Assembly (NCBI GenBank): GCA_013396635.1
Contig: WBMW01003948.1
Location: forward strand, 296,034 to 360,033
Direction: 5' to 3'
Source: Penelope pileata
Lineage: Eukaryota > Chordata > Aves > Galliformes > Cracidae
Length of the DNA stretch: 64,000 nt
Shown: piece by piece, positions 50,441-61,745 of the stretch
Position numbering within the stretch: the stretch's first letter is position 1
How the letters are laid out: each line of letters begins with the position of its first letter
Position numbers and translations under genes: made by a program
Notes under the pieces: generated by a model
Told to the model about the DNA's origin: nothing
The model's input: only the letters and a program-made list of their open reading frames with translations
The model's database searches: none

Positions 50441-50510
50441 CAAAATTTTTAAATTTTTAAAATTTTAAATTAATTATAATTTTTAAATTATAAAATTAAT
50501 GCAAATTTTG
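50441..50510. repeat. A/T-only self-complementary low-complexity stretch
   Basis: About 70 bp consists almost solely of A and T, built from AAATTT, TTTAAA and ATTAAT words that can pair with each other on one strand. It is simple sequence. It may form hairpins or act as an unwinding/attachment region, but that is speculation. Confidence 0.8.
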
Positions 50511-53419
50511 CATCAGCTGCAGATATTTTTCTTTTGTTGTAATAATCATTGAGGAGTAAAGTGGTAACAGCAAATGCTAAGATAGGTGTTCATTTATTTT
50601 GTGTGCATGCGTGCGGGTGTGTACATGTGTGAAATGTAGTTTGTTATCTAAACCTGGCAGGGGGAGCTATTACGCTTCAGTAATATTTGTGAGCCTAACT
50701 TGCTGAGCATTCAAGCAGAATAGTTCGCCGTATCTTAGAAAAATTAATAGAGATGGTAAAATCAAGGCAGGTCACCAAAATGTGCTTTTCTTACCTCATA
50801 CAGCTTCCCTTCATGTCCTAAAAGGAAGCTTGCTCTCTCTGAATGGAGATCCCCGATTAATTTTTGGTCTTAAGGTTCAGAAAAAGTAGAAGAGTACTTT
50901 TTAACTGTTGATTATGTTCACATTTGACCTGAGAACAGCAGATAAAAAATATTCTGTACATTGTCTGTTTAATTTCCTTTGGATTGGAGAGCTATCAAAA
51001 ATATATGCTATTTGAAAAATTAGATAGATTTATTAATGTGTAAGATTGATGCTGTATATGAAAATAGAAAATGGAATTTCATTTAAAGATATTGGTAAAT
51101 TATCTGGTTCCTCCAAGTATTGGGAAAATTTGAATCGGAACTTGTATAGTTTGGACTGTTTTGATAGCAGTCCCTTGAATGTGAATAACTTCGAAGCAAG
51201 CTTTGCAGTGTGGCTCAAAATGATGTTTAATATATAAATTATCAATTCCTACAGGAACTGATTCTGAACTGCTAACAAATACGGAAACCCAGCCCAATTT
51301 TACTGGACTCATATGTTTTTATGAGTCAGTGAAAATCAAAGAATCCAAAATCAGACAAATACTGCTGTTTGGAATTTGCCTCCGGAACTTCTGTTTTTAC
51401 TTACATATTATACCTCATGTTTTAAAGAAAGATTCAAAACCAACAGTAACAACAGTATTTCATGGATAAGAAAAATCCTCATTTATATACACAAAATAAG
51501 AGAAGGCTCAGTTCTCCACTCCAGAAACACTGTAAACAAGATCAGATGTTATTTTTTTCCAGGAAACTCCAGGAAGAAAAAATAAAAATGATTTTAAAAT
51601 AACATATTCTTTCTGTTGGCCACCTACATTCAGCTTCAACTTTTGTAAGGTTCCATTTGATTAGTCAGTCCTTGCAAAATAAAGAATGACAGCAGGTTTT
51701 GCATATGTGAATGCTCACAAAATATTTTTAGGATATTTCCTCTTTTCCTATCTTTAATTTATATTGCATATATATTTTATAAACAGCAGCATCTTGGAGT
51801 GCTTATCAAATGATAGTCAAAATCACAAGAGGAACAACACCAGTCTTTTACCACTTATCTTTGTCTTCCTGTCTCCTCAATTACATAGGTTTAGAAGAGT
51901 CACTGTGTTGGAGTCCCACTTAAGGAGTAAGTGGACTGAAGTTGTAAGACCAGAAACTGAACTGCATGCTGTACACAGGAGGGTTATTTGTATAGCACTT
52001 TTAGAATAGAACACTGGAAATCTCTCTCATGTGCAGCATCAGGTGTGTTTTCACAATCATTTAGACTGTGGAAGCATCCTGCATCCTGTATGCATCTCAC
52101 CTGGCAAAAAAAAAATAAGATATTGGAGGGGAAAAAAAGGGGTTGAGATCCTTTTTCTTCTCTTCCTCGGTCTTTTTGTCTAAACAGATAGGCATGAATA
52201 TGCTCTGTGTATGCTTTAGGTCAGCTGCTCTCCAAAAATCTTAGCAGTGGACGGCTTGAGCCCTTACACCTCAGCAGGGCTCAGTAATTCAGGTTTAGCC
52301 CCATTCTGGCTGCGTGACCACGTGCCTTCTGGCTCAGAGTCTGCTTGTGTCTAGCCAAACTGCAGCACAGGAAGGACTAGTCTGTGGCCTTCCATATGCA
52401 ATCAAAGTTTACAAGCATTTCCTCAAACCTGAGAAACTTTTGCTTTAGATCAGACAGATCATCACCTAATCCCTTGACCACAGGTGCTGGGACTTTAAGA
52501 AGAACAATAAATATCACAACAGTCTCAAAGAAAACAGTGAGAGCTGGCATTGCTGCCACTGGCAATTTGAATTTTTGAGCAAAGTTCAGAAAAACTATTG
52601 CTTTCAATCTCATTTTACATTCAGAGTGATGTTGATTTTTGAGTAATTCTGTGATGTGACCTGAATAGCTTTTACTACGGTAGTCAGGATGATTGTATCA
52701 TTGTCACAGGCTGTTGCCCTTATGTTTGGGCACCTGACTCAGTCTGATGCCCAAAGATCTGCCTAAGAGACTAACTTTTCCCAGTCACCACAATTATGGT
52801 GTCTATAGCACAAGCAGACAAACCTTTGTAGACAAATATAATGCCTATGCTAAGCCTGAACTCTGACTACATTTTGCATTCAGATGCGACAGGAGAATTT
52901 CAGACTCTGTGAGCTCAAAGTGTTGTTCTGTTTTCCGTCAACTTCGATTAAAAGGTAAGTTGCGCCTGTGATAAGGACACTAGACCAGGGATAAAGAAAA
53001 TTTGTTGCTATTCCCAGTTTCATTATTGGCTTGAGAAGCAAATCTATAGAAGTCATTTTGTTCCTTGGTACCACCTTTCTAGTCCAATTTTACTCATTTA
53101 AAATGTAAATTGGAGATTATTGCTGACTCTGAGACAAGGACGTGCCTCTAGATCCAACCCTTATAAAGACACTAAATTAAGACGTGGAAGTGCAAGTGAA
53201 GCATTTGTACAACTGCTTACCAAATCTCTATACAAAAATACCCATTTAAATTTGTGAACTCTGAGCTTTATTGACAGATTTTTTTATACTGTAATATACC
53301 ATCATAACTATTTTATTCCCTTTAAATAAAAATAAAGAAAAACTGGCACCCAAAAAACTGCTGCTGTTGTTTGGCTCCCAGTTTCTTACAGTCATGATTC
53401 TTTGAACAAATCACTGGCT

Positions 53420-53462
53420 TAAAAAAAAAAAAAAAAAAAAAGAGAGAGAGAAAGAAAGAAAG
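53420..53462. repeat. Poly-A plus (GA)n/(GAAA)n tract
   Basis: About 21 A residues are followed by AGAGAGAG and then GAAA units. It looks like a decayed poly-A-type microsatellite. No retroposed body is recognisable upstream. Confidence 0.92.
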
Positions 53463-54399
53463 TAAATTTAAAAATCAACATTCATCATTCATTTCCAGTG
53501 AAAATACAAAGAATTTGAATCTGCATGCTTCAATAAAGGGTCCCTATTGTGCACATTAGCACAAAATGCAAAACATGCTTGATTGGGAAATGATATAAAA
53601 TAAACAGCAAGACTTTAAATGGAAGATCTCAACAGCTTCTATTGTTTTACACTAGGAAGTAACAATTTCTTAACATCTCTTTAAAATCTGCTCATTTCTT
53701 ATTCACTTGTCCTAGAGAGAAGTCCTATCTCCTCTTCCCCAACCTCTTTTGGGCCTAACCCTTTAAATTTGGGAGAGGTGGGCACCTGGTGTGCTCCTTT
53801 CTCTACTTCCCTCATCTTTGTGCTTCTTTTGAGTAGTACTCCAATTTTTTTACATTTCTCTTTTTCTTTTTCTCTTAAATCTGGTAGGGAATGTCGAGTT
53901 TTTGAGAGTGTAAGTACGAGGCCCCATGAAAGGTATTTCTGAAAAATGAAGTTTCCTTTTGTGCAGAGCCGTAACGTTTATGTGGAGTTAATAAAAGGGA
54001 GGATGTTCTGGATGAGGTTGTGAGAGAAAGCTGCTAAGACTGAAAGTGAAAAATAAGAAAATATTGAGGAAAGAGGTGTGAGTTCAAAACAGGGCAGTTA
54101 TTCAGCAAGAGGAGGGTGCATCACACTGAATAAACCTTAGCTTGCTTTGTAAGGAAAGAAAACAAGTGCTACTGAGAATATAGTCCCTTTCCAGGGCTGT
54201 ATGGAATATAGCTTCAGTGCCTTCAACAACTGACATCTGAAGCGCTGGGATTTAGTAAGAACATAAAAGAAGCGACTGTAATATTCAAAACACAAAGTGG
54301 TTAGGATGGTGACAGGATTGCAGGAGAGGGAAGCTCAAGGGAAAGACAGATCCAGTGAACTTCTCAGAGGTGCCAGTAAGCTTTTTATCATGCAGAAAC

Positions 54400-55320
54400 T
54401 TTGTCTTTTTTTCTTTTTTAATTTGTTAACAGTTTCTATGTTAATTTATCTTCTCACTTGAGGCCTCTCCGCTAATAATGTACAAACCAAAGTTTCTTGG
54501 GAGGGATCATCAGCAGCTCAATACATTGAGCTAATTCTTGTCCTAAACTGTTATGTGCTTCTGCGGCATGCTGTGAAACATGTGCCTCAGTCCCCTGCAA
54601 GACGGCTGCATCTCAGGGATAGTTACAGCAGTGATTATCTACATGTTAGGGAGAGCTGTGTATTGTGTTCACAAGTTATGTGATAAAATACATCATCTTA
54701 CCTCCATGCCACTTTGTCAAAAGTATCTCTAATCAAGCTTCTCAGTAATCATGAGAAACCTTAAATATCCATTTTATTTTAATTTTTTTTTAAGAGGCCC
54801 CGAATCTTGAATTGATTCCCCTTAATAGGGAACATTCTTAACTTGCAGGAAGGTTAACGATTAGTCTGGTACAAGCAGAGTGTTTGGTAATCAATAGTAC
54901 ATAATTTACCCCTATTAGAAATGAGAAATTTGTTCTTGCAAGAAAGAGATGCTCAGTGGCACATCTTAGCATTGCTGCCTCTTATACAGAGGTGCCAATG
55001 CATGGGATGTAAAAGTGAGGAGTGTTTGGTTGATGGTGACTGGGTCAGGTTCATCTGATGACTCTTGAAGAAATGTTTTTCTTACAATCTAACTATTATC
55101 TCTTTATTAATGTCAAGCATCAAATTCACAGTTGCTATCAATGACCACCTGTACCACGTTTTTATCTATGCTGTGAGATGCAGGAAGTACTATTCGTCCC
55201 ATTTAGATTGTATCAACCTGCAGTGAGAATTATACTGGGACAATCAACGGCCAGCTTAATAGGTTGCAATTGTTTTAACAGCTCTTGTGAATATTCAGTA
55301 AGAGATGCCTAAAAGTTATG
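54400..55320. promoter_or_regulatory. Candidate conserved regulatory block
   Basis: About 0.9 kb lacks repeats and long frames and is rich in homeodomain-like and forkhead/SOX-like words. Examples are 'tttgttaacag' near 54424, 'cgctaataatgtac' near 54470, 'gtaatcatgag' near 54746, 'aacgattagtc' near 54857, 'ggtaatcaata' near 54886, 'tctttattaatgtc' near 55101, and 'ggttgcaattgtttt' near 55262. In gene deserts such blocks are often deeply conserved enhancers. The sequence alone cannot prove this, and AT-rich DNA yields many such words by chance. Confidence 0.28.
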
Positions 55321-55934
55321 TGCCCAAGTCTGAGAAGTCACCTAAGACTCCCTTAACAGTCATGGAAATACAATAGGTATCTCCAGGGTGTGATTTTTCT
55401 GACCTATTTTAGACACCCTATCTTGGGATAAGATAAATTGCTCTCTGGAGATGCCTGTTTCTCTCTACTGATAATAAAGGGAACTGAGGGTACCTGCCTC
55501 AGACCTTGGGCAGATGGTGCCTAAATTAGAGCAGATGAATCATACCTTTGCAATCATTCAGGAAGTGTAAAACAGGATTAGCCTCTTCATTTGGGTGGCA
55601 GGGAGAGAAGGATTGAAAATAAGAACAGGGAATTCATGTACCTCCATGTAAAATGGAAGAGTTCCAGTGCTGTCAAATAGAAAGGTGAATGGTTTATTTC
55701 ACTCAGAGGCTGGCAGAGGTTTCCAGATCAGCACCGGCTTCATTAGAAGAGAAAAAGTAAGGAGCAGCTGAACATATAATTGAAGGCAGAAAATGTGGCA
55801 AAAAAGAGAATCCAGCCCAAAGACTGTTTTCCTCTCAGTGCAACCATCAGATGTGTGAGAAGGGAGTCCCTTAAGCTCTCCAATAACACTTGCCTGGTGC
55901 TTTTTGTACAAAACTTTCAAAGCTCTTCAGAAGT
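55321..55934. other. Unique noncoding DNA, no gene seen
   Basis: A minus frame of 73 codons and a plus frame of 61 codons overlap each other and have no recognisable domain. Confidence 0.58.
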
Positions 55935-56085
55935 GTGGGTGGGCATTGTTGCCCTCAATCTATAGAGGGAGAAGCTGAGGCACAGAATGGCTATAACTTG
56001 TCAGAGATCATATGATTAACAAGTAGTGAAGTTGAAATCAGAGCTCAAATATTTTACTCCCTGTTATCTGACCTAAACAGTAGTT
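55935..56085 (+). repeat. Ancient MIR/L2-like fossil
   Basis: The plus strand reads 'gtgggcattgttgccctcaa' then 'tctatagagggagaagctga' then 'ggcacagaatggctataact' then 'tgtcagagatcatatgatta' then 'acaagtagtgaagttgaaat', ending near 'tactccctgttatctgacct'. This follows the whole MIR/L2-type pattern in order: 'attaccctc', 'tatagatgaggaaactgaggcacaga', 'taacttg', 'aggtcacacagctagtaagtggcagagc' and 'actcc'. It is the clearest of the three such fossils here. The family is best known from mammals, and related relics survive at low copy number in birds and reptiles. The exact family cannot be assigned by eye. Confidence 0.62.
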
Positions 56086-56379
56086 ATTGGTGCTTTTATG
56101 TCTTTCTTATCTCTGTCAAAGGCACAATATTGCACAAATGCACAACTTGTTCTCAGGCATTTAAAGAGTATCCTGGAATGACTCAAACATTTTTACAGGC
56201 TCACTTATTAATTTATTCATTTATTTTTGTGAAGGTTGTGAAAGGAATTCCACTTCTATTATCAATAGGAATTGCTAGCCAGAGACAATCTAAGTTTAAA
56301 ATTGCCTATTGAGAAGGCAAGCAACTGCTCTGAAGTGCAGCTCCATTAAGTAGAGGCAGAAAGTCTCTGAAAAATTATA

Positions 56380-56950
56380 GTCGAGGTTTCCTATTTGTCG
56401 GGTTTTATATAATTCTAACTGTACTTTCTCAGGTTACGTTTTGTGACGCATGTTGATATTCTTTCCTGTTAGTATTGAAATCCCAAACTTGATCTCAAAG
56501 TCTTAGGCTGGAGGAAGTCTTCTAAGAGCAAAATAAATTAAAAGCAGTCCATGATCACTAGTCCACAACCAGTCCACTTGGAATAATTCTGCAGGCAGCT
56601 GCCCTGCTTTTAACAGCCACGTTCCCTATGCTTCTTGGGAGCACAACCAATCACAGTGACATTGGAAAATATATTTAATAACTCATATGAACCCCTATAA
56701 CTCATGAGATAATAATTCAAATGAGAGCTATGTCTGCATAAGCAAGCTTTAGCCTCCTAAGTCCAGTTTCTTCATTCTGAATAAGGTTAACATCTATTTG
56801 AGATCAATGGTCACAGGCATGATATTCACTTCATTTACTTTTGCCTCACCAAAGCAGTCTGCAGTCTGAATGCAATAAGAAACAAAAGAAAACTGAAGTC
56901 AGGAGAACACTTAAATATGTGTGATTCCTAAATCTGACAGTGTGAACAAG
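56380..56950. promoter_or_regulatory. Candidate conserved regulatory block
   Basis: This is repeat-free DNA with ordered-looking motifs. These include 'ggttacgttttgtgacgcat' near 56433, which contains a CRE-like TGACGCA, and 'ggcagctgccct' near 56594 (CAGCTG E-box). There is also 'gcacaaccaatcacagtgac' near 56641 with a CCAAT box, 'atatatttaataac' near 56670, and 'gagataataattcaaatgag' near 56706. No open frame above about 60 codons crosses it. Enhancer function is inference. Confidence 0.28.
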
Positions 56951-59900
56951 ATTAAAACAAAGTGTGTGAGAGCCTGATTTCTGTTGCACAGCTCGCTCTA
57001 GCACTCATTTTATCTTGAAGCAGTATGAAAGGGATCAGAGATTCATCTCCTATTTGCAGCTCAAAACAAATTGATGAACTACATGTAAAAAACATTAAAT
57101 CACATTAGAAAGATCAAATCTTAATTCATAAATGTGACTAGAATGGTAAGAACTTTTTGAAAGCAAAATCCAGGAACTGCAGCACCAAATGTTGCAGTCT
57201 GAAATGAAATCATAATTTCAAATGATGAAATTTGGTGGAACACTTTCTATTTGAAGTTTTGGAGAGAAGTTTGCGTGAAACCTGGAATACACGATTATTG
57301 TTTTGAGAAGGAGGATTTTTCTGTGGTTCTTAGTTCTCCAAAAATAAAAATGAACAAAGCAACATTTTATTGAAATTAGATTTTTACTAGACTTGAAGTT
57401 CGAAAGGCTGGCTCCTGATTAAAAACCTAAGAAAATGTGTGGGCAGCAGTTCTGCAATGAGATCTATGCAATGATTCCTTCAGTTGCATGTACTACAGGT
57501 TCAGAGGTCTGTAAATGAACAACTCTACTGAAGGATGAACGGGGGCACGAGAGTCTTCTAGGTCATCAGACGAGCTCTCCTGCTCAGCAGTAAGACACTC
57601 CATTGGCCTGAGGTCTTGCTGAGCTGTTTTGGATGAGGAAAAGGGTCAGTGTGAACACATGAATAGATGCCTGTCCAAATAGTCTTTTCTTTTAGTCAGA
57701 AATAATTGTGGGGTTTTTTTACAGCCGTTTAAGTTCCAGTTGAGTCACTTTCCAAGCTAAGCTTTTTCAAGCTGACTATGCCCAAATACAGTAGTAGAGA
57801 CTGCATTTTATATCTTCATTTCATGAGGTTCTGAGTGCCTTCCTACTCCTGTTGAAATCATTAAGTATTCTCAACACTTTCCAGAATTAATCCTTTTATT
57901 TTTCTATCTTCTATTTTATTTTTAGCTGGCATTATCTTCATAGAAAGAATTCTTAAAAACATCATAGTTTCCCTTGTGATAGTAAGGAAAACTTTTTTTA
58001 AGAGTTTGATTTTCATTCTAAATTAAACATCAAAATAAGAAAAAAAGGATCATGTTTTTATTTTTTTAAATAGGCAGATGAAAGATTTTGTTATTAATAA
58101 TTGACATGAAAGCCTTTCGTCTTGAACACTGGTGTATGTAAACCTCAATAAAATCCTAAAAGTGCTTTTGTAGAACAAGAACAGTCACAAAAATCTGAAT
58201 AAAGCCACCTTTTCAAAGAACACGATGAGAAAGGGGAAAACTCTTAGATGTGCAGAGCAACACATTTTACATTCATGCCCTAGTTATTAGGAGGCTTTGA
58301 AGTATTCACTGTTATTGAATACAGTGTATACTGTAATTCATTTACTGCCTTCATATGGAGCTAAAAAGTTACAGTCAAAGTACTTTGACTGTTTGTGAGC
58401 ATGAGAATTTGGAGGAGGGTGAGGGGGGGAGTGTGGAAACGGTCTTTCAGTCTAAATCTCATGTAGCCCTTAAGGTTCAGCTATAGAAATTATCATTGCA
58501 AGGCATACAGGAAATGAATGTAATTAAACAATTTATGAGAAAATTATAACAACTTTTTTAGTCTTTGGATTATCTTCTTAGCTTTTTTTTTTATTGCAAA
58601 AGATGAGAAAACTGTTTACAGTCTGAATTGTCTTCCAGAAGAAGCTATAACCTGAAGATCCTGGCTGTCTACATACTAAAACAAAATGATGTTCTAGAGT
58701 AATTTCATCAAAATACAATGTTACTCTTCCTCCAAGTGACTTTTATGTTAGATTAGAAGCCAAACCCAGACCACCTACCAATATTGGTTTCGTCTCAGAA
58801 AGATACTTAACAGGTGATATCTCTGAAATCATTGTTCTCAATTATTTGCTTCTAGCTCCTTGGGTTGTAGGGATGTTGCATCATCATATCGGCTTGCCAA
58901 GAAAGTAGTGATATGACACATCGCTGACCCAACCCTGCTGCTTTTTCCTGTTCAGAGGACTCCTGTCAAATTACCTGCTGGGACTTAGTAAGCACTGAGT
59001 AGCTTTCCATTAGATGAATATCAGTATGAGTTAGACTCTACCTTTATTCAACAGCTTGACTCCTCAAACTCATTTCTATACTATTCTCTAATGTCTCCCA
59101 GACATGATCTGCTTCAAGAGCTGACAGGAGTATTTATTGTTCTGTCTCTATTAATCTTTTTATCTTTGCTGAAAGCCTCTCCCTGCCAGGTGTTGCAGTA
59201 CTTGCCAGTACACGATTGATGTGCGCACATGTTTGTGTGGACATAGTTTCTGATGTGCTGAGATTATTGCATGTATTTTTTCCATTTGAGTAAATATCAT
59301 AAGATTAAGGCTTCCATTGACTTCTGCTTGATTTCAGTAGGCATCCCAAAGTGAGAACATGTGCAACCCATAATGAGTACTTTGGATATACCCTGGTCAG
59401 CATGGAATTCTTTTTTCCAGATTGCTTATGATTAACCTGATATCACTCACAGATGTGTCCTGCTTTAAGCTCTACATGCTCCTCTTGATGATCCAAGGGA
59501 AAGTGAAATACTTTACCATTTTGCTAGAAAAATGACAGTGAACTACCAATCTGTCAACATCTGCAGTATCCTCCAATTTTTGTGTTCAGTCTCATGAATA
59601 TCCTTCTGCCAAATTCACCCTACAAACTGGAAGTGTCGCCCCTTCAGCAAGGTAACAAGTAAAATTCACTTTCTCCCAGAACTAATGGGTGCCCAACGCT
59701 ATAGCAAGACACATGAGACAGCTCCTCTGCTGTCCAGCCACTTTTTTTAAAAAAAAACATATACATACAAAAAGTAAAACAAGTTCTTTCAATCAGAACT
59801 CTGCCATAAAATCAGAAGACAGGCTAAAAATTTTTGAAGTTTAAACTAGTAAACAGCAGACACTTCTTTGTTTATCTACTGTTAGTGAATAACAGTTTGA

Positions 59901-61345
59901 AAACTTATCACAGCAACTGCTAAAACTGAAAGTGTATTGCCGGAGGAAAATAATTCTGAGACTTGTGTGTGATTGCAAAAGTTGGATATTTAACTGGTGT
60001 GTCAGGGAGAAATAGGAAGATTTCAGGGAAAATAAGAGTCAGCAGTCATATTTGATCTCTGTAAAACATAGTTTTAACTTGTGGAAGAGCTTGCCAAAAA
60101 AGGGAAACTTGGTGCGATAACTGGAAGAGCTAATCAAATCAACTCAAGAGGTGGCGATTCTGCATCTTTTTTTCTGTAAACTATATATGCATTCCAGATG
60201 GTAAATATTTTTAGTTCCTATTTTTGTCCTTATTTCAAAAGAGATTTAGAGATCTCAGAGGAAGAATGTTCATTTTCCATTAGGCTTGTTTAAAGCCTCT
60301 AATGAAGTTTGAGATCAGAATTTGGCCCATAAAACACAGTCCTATGTCTATGATGCTTATTGCTCAACCCTCCAAGGAACTTCAATAAACACAGTTATTG
60401 AACTACTGTAACATTAAAATATTCTGCTGGGCCCTTCAGTTTCTTCTATACTACAGAGTTTCTGAGAATTGTTGTTTACATCAGCACTTGTACAAATGGG
60501 AAATCAAATCATTAATTTATAAAATGACATCTGGAAGTCTTAATTTCTGATTGATCTTGTTCCCTCTGGATTTTCCATGTCATCGAGCACCATAGCTTTT
60601 GAGCATAATGTAACTTAACTAGGTTAACATCCCAAGATTCAGGATAGATCTCAGACTGCTGAAATCTTAACCAAGACTGAAGAATTATTTTAATTCTTAA
60701 ATCTTTCAAACATATCTTAAACAAAAATCTACCAGGTAAATTTGAATAATCATAACATTGGCTTTGGCTAGATTTCCATGGACTCCAGCTAAATGTAAGC
60801 TTTTCACTACAGCTGCTAATGGACTTAGAGATGCCTCAAGTCCCTTCCAGCTGAGTGGTGGAGGCACTCCTTGATTTCTCTGCTCAAGGCAAATAACCTC
60901 AAAACAGAATGTTTTTTCTCAGCAGCTTAAGCAAGCATCAGCAGCTAGGAAGCCAAACCTCATGGATACCCTCATGCAACCCATGCTTATGCATACATTG
61001 AGCAGGCATGACCACTTTCTCCCATCCATGAAGGAGAGCTGCCATGCTCTCAGGAAACATAGGAAGAGCTCAGCTGCTCCCAGAAAGCTGGTACGTGCTC
61101 CAGGAGACCGCTGCTGCTAGCACTGTGTCCTAGTGGCTTTCAGAGCCTGGTGGTGGCAGTACTCTCCCCATGTTTCTCATTTGAGAGAGTGAATACTGGT
61201 AACAGTTGTCCAAGGGCTGCTGGGCTCATCCTGCTGGAGACTGAGCAGATGAGATATGATCCTATCTGGATATTATGAATGAGATCTACAGAGGGAGTGG
61301 GACTCAGAGCCAAATATGTGGTAGCCCAATTGAGAAGTTATATGT
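56951..61345. other. Unique AT-rich noncoding DNA, no gene seen
   Basis: Only one frame of at least 60 codons lies in this 4.4 kb (60512-60724, minus), and it has no recognisable domain. This is the emptiest stretch of the window for open frames. A run of A/T at 59744-59760 and poly-T at 58581-58592 are the only simple repeats. The segment 60820-61340 just before the CR1 copy is less AT-rich and matches no family I know. Confidence 0.6.
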
Positions 61346-61745
61346 AGGCTGAAAGAGCTGGGGCTGTTCAGCCTGGAGAAGAGAAGGCTCCGAGATGACC
61401 TTATAGCTGCCTTTCAATATCTAAAGGGGAGTTATAAGAAAGAGGCGGACAGACTCTTTAGCAGGGTCTGTGGGGATAGGACAAGGGGGAATGGCTTTAA
61501 ACTGAAAGAGAAGAAATTTAGGTTAGGTTTAAGGAAAAAGTTTTTTACAGTAAGGGTGGTGAAGCACTGGAACAGGTTGCCCAGAGAGGTGGTGGAAGCC
61601 CTGTCCCTGGAGTCATTCAAGTCCAGGCTGCACCAAGCCCTGAGCAACCTGATCTAGCTGTAGATGTCCCTGTACATTGCAGGTGAGTTGGACTAGATGA
61701 CATTTAAAGGTCTCTTCCAACTCTAGGGATTCTATGATTCTATGA
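61346..61745 (+). mobile_element. CR1 LINE 3' fragment, longest and best preserved
   Basis: Sense CR1 blocks are 'aggctgaaagagctggggct' at 61346, 'gttcagcctggagaagagaa' at 61366, 'tgcctttcaatatctaaagg' near 61408, 'ggataggacaagggggaatg' near 61474, 'gggtggtgaagcactggaac' near 61554, 'aggttgcccagagaggtggt' near 61575, 'gatctagctgtagatgtccc' near 61651, and 'gttggactagatgacattta' near 61687. It ends in 'ttctatgattctatga'. It is about 400 bp long and cleaner than the other copies, so probably younger. It shares its 3' block with the copy at 28.8-29.2 kb. The minus frame at 61432-61647 is an antisense shadow. Confidence 0.97.

Larger units (their letters stand above)
49366..54399. other. Unique AT-rich noncoding DNA, no gene seen
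   Basis: There are short frames only, the clearest being an 81-codon plus frame (51764-52009) and a 78-codon minus frame (52377-52613). None has a recognisable domain. A very A/T-rich self-complementary stretch lies at 50441-50510, a TG-rich patch at 50598-50632, and a poly-A/GA run at 53420-53462. A patch at 52230-52400 is less AT-rich but matches nothing I know. Confidence 0.57.
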
